In this document: positions 63,106 through 64,000 of the stretch, piece by piece
Layout: the number at the start of each line of letters is the position of its first letter
Numbering within the stretch: the first letter of the stretch is position 1
DNA from: Hymenobacter negativus
Lineage (GTDB): Bacteria; Bacteroidota; Bacteroidia; Cytophagales; Hymenobacteraceae
DNA length: 64,000 nt
Direction of reading: 5' to 3'
NCBI RefSeq assembly: GCF_017571495.1
Contig: NZ_JAGETZ010000004.1
Coordinates: 124,001 to 188,000 of the forward strand
The notes under the pieces: model-generated
Database searches by the model: none
Seen by the model: only the letters and a program-made list of their open reading frames with translations
What the model was told of the DNA's origin: nothing
Program-made: the position numbers and the translations under genes

Positions 63106-63614
63106 CAGGCGGCGGGGACTAAAAACGAGCGTAGTTTTTCCTGCACGCGGTGCATTTTCACGCGCACATTGTTTTGGGTAATCCCCAGAATGTCGGCCAT
63201 TTCCTCATAAGGCCGGTCTTCGAGGTAGAGCAGAATAAAGGCCTTGTCCACGTCCGACAACCGGCCAATGGCTCGGTACAGGGCCGCGCGGTCGTCGGCA
63301 TCGTAGCCGGTTTCGGGGACCTGGGCCACGGCCAGTGCCTCGGCATCTAGGCCCACCGGGGCGGGCCGGCGGGTGCGTTGGCGCAGGTTGGAAATGGCCA
63401 CGTTGAGGGCAATGCGGTAGAGCCAGGTGCTGAGCTTGGCGCCCGGCTGGGGTACGTAGCGCGGCCACGCCCGCCACAGTTGCAGCACTATCTCCTGGAA
63501 TAAGTCCTGGCGGTCGTCGGCATCCTGGCAATAAAGCCGAGCCACGCGCCGCAACAACGGCTGATACTCGTGGAGCACGGCAACAAAATCAGCGGATGGG
63601 GTGGCAGCAGCCAT
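63105..63614 (-). CDS. ECF-type RNA polymerase sigma factor
   Basis: This 169-residue sigma-70 factor has region 2 with RVARLYCQDADDRQDLFQEI, VLQLWRAWPRYVP and AKLSTWLYRIALNVAISNLR. A short linker follows. Region 4 has RAIGRLSDVDKAFILLYLED, then YEEMADILGITQNNVRVKMH and RVQEKLR. It should direct RNA polymerase to a small set of promoters; its target is unknown. It is coupled to the downstream membrane protein gene, the usual place for an anti-sigma factor in Bacteroidota. Confidence 0.92.
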   Translation of the reverse strand: MAAATPSADFVAVLHEYQPLLRRVARLYCQDADDRQDLFQEIVLQLWRAWPRYVPQPGAKLSTWLYRIALNVAISNLRQRTRRPAPVGLDAEALAVAQVPETGYDADDRAALYRAIGRLSDVDKAFILLYLEDRPYEEMADILGITQNNVRVKMHRVQEKLRSFLVPAA

Positions 63615-63782
63615 TCTTTGTAGTGGTTTCGAGAAGTGAATCGCTCCGCCACAAAAGTCATTACAGGGCTATGAAAAAAAGTTGGCAGCATCAAATCCAC
63701 CCGGCCCATAATAAAGGCCCGCTAGCCCCATACCTCCGACTCAAGTGCGTTTGATGTCCCCTCAGGCATTCTGGGCGCCTTT

Positions 63783-63823
63783 AAAAAGAAGAAACCCCGA
63801 ACTGCTAATGCAGCCGGGGTTTC
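63783..63823 (-). terminator. Intrinsic terminator after dnaJ
   Basis: GAAACCCCG (63791-63799) pairs with CGGGGTTTC (63815-63823); on the minus strand it is followed by TTCTTTTT. It ends the dnaJ transcript. Confidence 0.85.
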
Positions 63824-63862
63824 AAAATCGATGCAGCAAAAGCTTAAGCAGGTGCTACAAGC

Positions 63863-64000
63863 CTACTGAAAATACTCCTTCACTTTCTCAAAGAAGCCCT
63901 TCTCATTCTTGCCGGGGTGCGGCGTGAAGTTGTCCGAATCGCGCAGCTTCTCCAGGATTTCGCGCTCCTGGCTGCTCACGTTTTTGGGCGTCCACACGTT
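63863..64000 (-). CDS. dnaJ: DnaJ chaperone, C-terminal end only
   Basis: The last 45 codons of a gene continuing past the window edge. They read NVWTPKNVSSQEREILEKLR then NFTPHPGKNEKGFFEKVKEY, ending in Phe-Gln. The NEKGFFEKVKEYF tail is typical of Bacteroidota DnaJ proteins. The stop TAG at 63863-63865 is followed after 40 bp by a terminator. The rest of the gene is outside the window. Confidence 0.8.
   Translation of the reverse strand, partial: NVWTPKNVSSQEREILEKLRDSDNFTPHPGKNEKGFFEKVKEYFQ

Noticed and set aside
1..64000. tRNA, rRNA, riboswitch, prophage or transposase genes
   Set aside because: I inspected the gaps between genes, most of them under 300 bp, and saw no cloverleaf, rRNA segment, known riboswitch core or transposase motif. 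A search with covariance models would be decisive.

Overview
The window reads as a chromosomal segment of a GC-rich Bacteroidota bacterium, most likely a Hymenobacter-like member of the Cytophagales. The evidence is gene content: PorD of the type IX secretion system, a bamD-rpoZ-coaC-coaB-porD-recN cluster, BshA of bacillithiol synthesis, an OstA/LptA-like protein, mutL followed by two rhomboids, and a GH3/serine-hydrolase fusion. It is supported by -7 elements of the Bacteroidota type TAnnTTTG and by very few Shine-Dalgarno sequences. There are no rRNA or tRNA genes, no CRISPR array, no transposase and no prophage.

Layout. 1-4.8 kb: a truncated FemAB/GNAT-like acyltransferase, a cupin/ACT pair, a dienelactone hydrolase and small secreted proteins, including a repeat protein with a frameshifted tandem copy. 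4.8-14.1 kb: an isolated xanthine-dehydrogenase-type molybdopterin subunit, a divergent HxlR/NmrA pair with a clear operator-promoter, a three-member family of unknown proteins (one member internally deleted), and an AraC regulator with a small SDR. 14.1-22.6 kb: an accessory patchwork of HTH, RraB-like, DUF7832-like, zinc-ribbon, SUKH (SMI1/KNR4), PEGA, barstar and YARHG proteins. This area is partly AT-rich, contains a decayed second barstar, and is interrupted by an ABC exporter. It resembles a store of immunity-type genes without visible toxins. 22.7-29.1 kb: an ABC ATPase, SDR, SGNH hydrolase, 2-hydroxyacid dehydrogenase and two tandem pectin methylesterases.

29.4-37.7 kb is a long minus-strand housekeeping block: fabI, recN, porD, coaB, coaC, rpoZ, bamD and the OstA-like gene. 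CoaBC is split into two ORFs, and palindromic spacers lie between most of the genes. 37.8-41.5 kb, plus strand: a P-loop kinase-like protein, tilS, mdh and a macro-domain protein. 42.2-46.1 kb, minus strand: mutL and two rhomboids. 46.2-55.4 kb: the GH3/serine-hydrolase fusion, bshA, an IscA/ErpA-type protein, a penicillin-acylase-family hydrolase and an orphan antitoxin-like ORF. 55.4-64 kb, minus strand: unknown proteins, a cupin, GNAT, class-II cyclic-nucleotide phosphodiesterase-like protein, ChaN-like protein, an ABC-2 exporter pair, an ECF sigma factor with a membrane partner, and the 3-prime end of dnaJ.

The most unusual material is non-coding or decayed. It comprises dispersed palindromic elements with GAACGTCATGC-type ends, low-complexity inverted-repeat spacers, a perfect 50-bp palindrome, a 21-bp tandem array, the internally deleted family member, and a barstar remnant joined to a fragment that matches the end of a gene 2.6 kb away. 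I found no complete new defence or biosynthetic system. The immunity-like island and the repeat families are the best leads.
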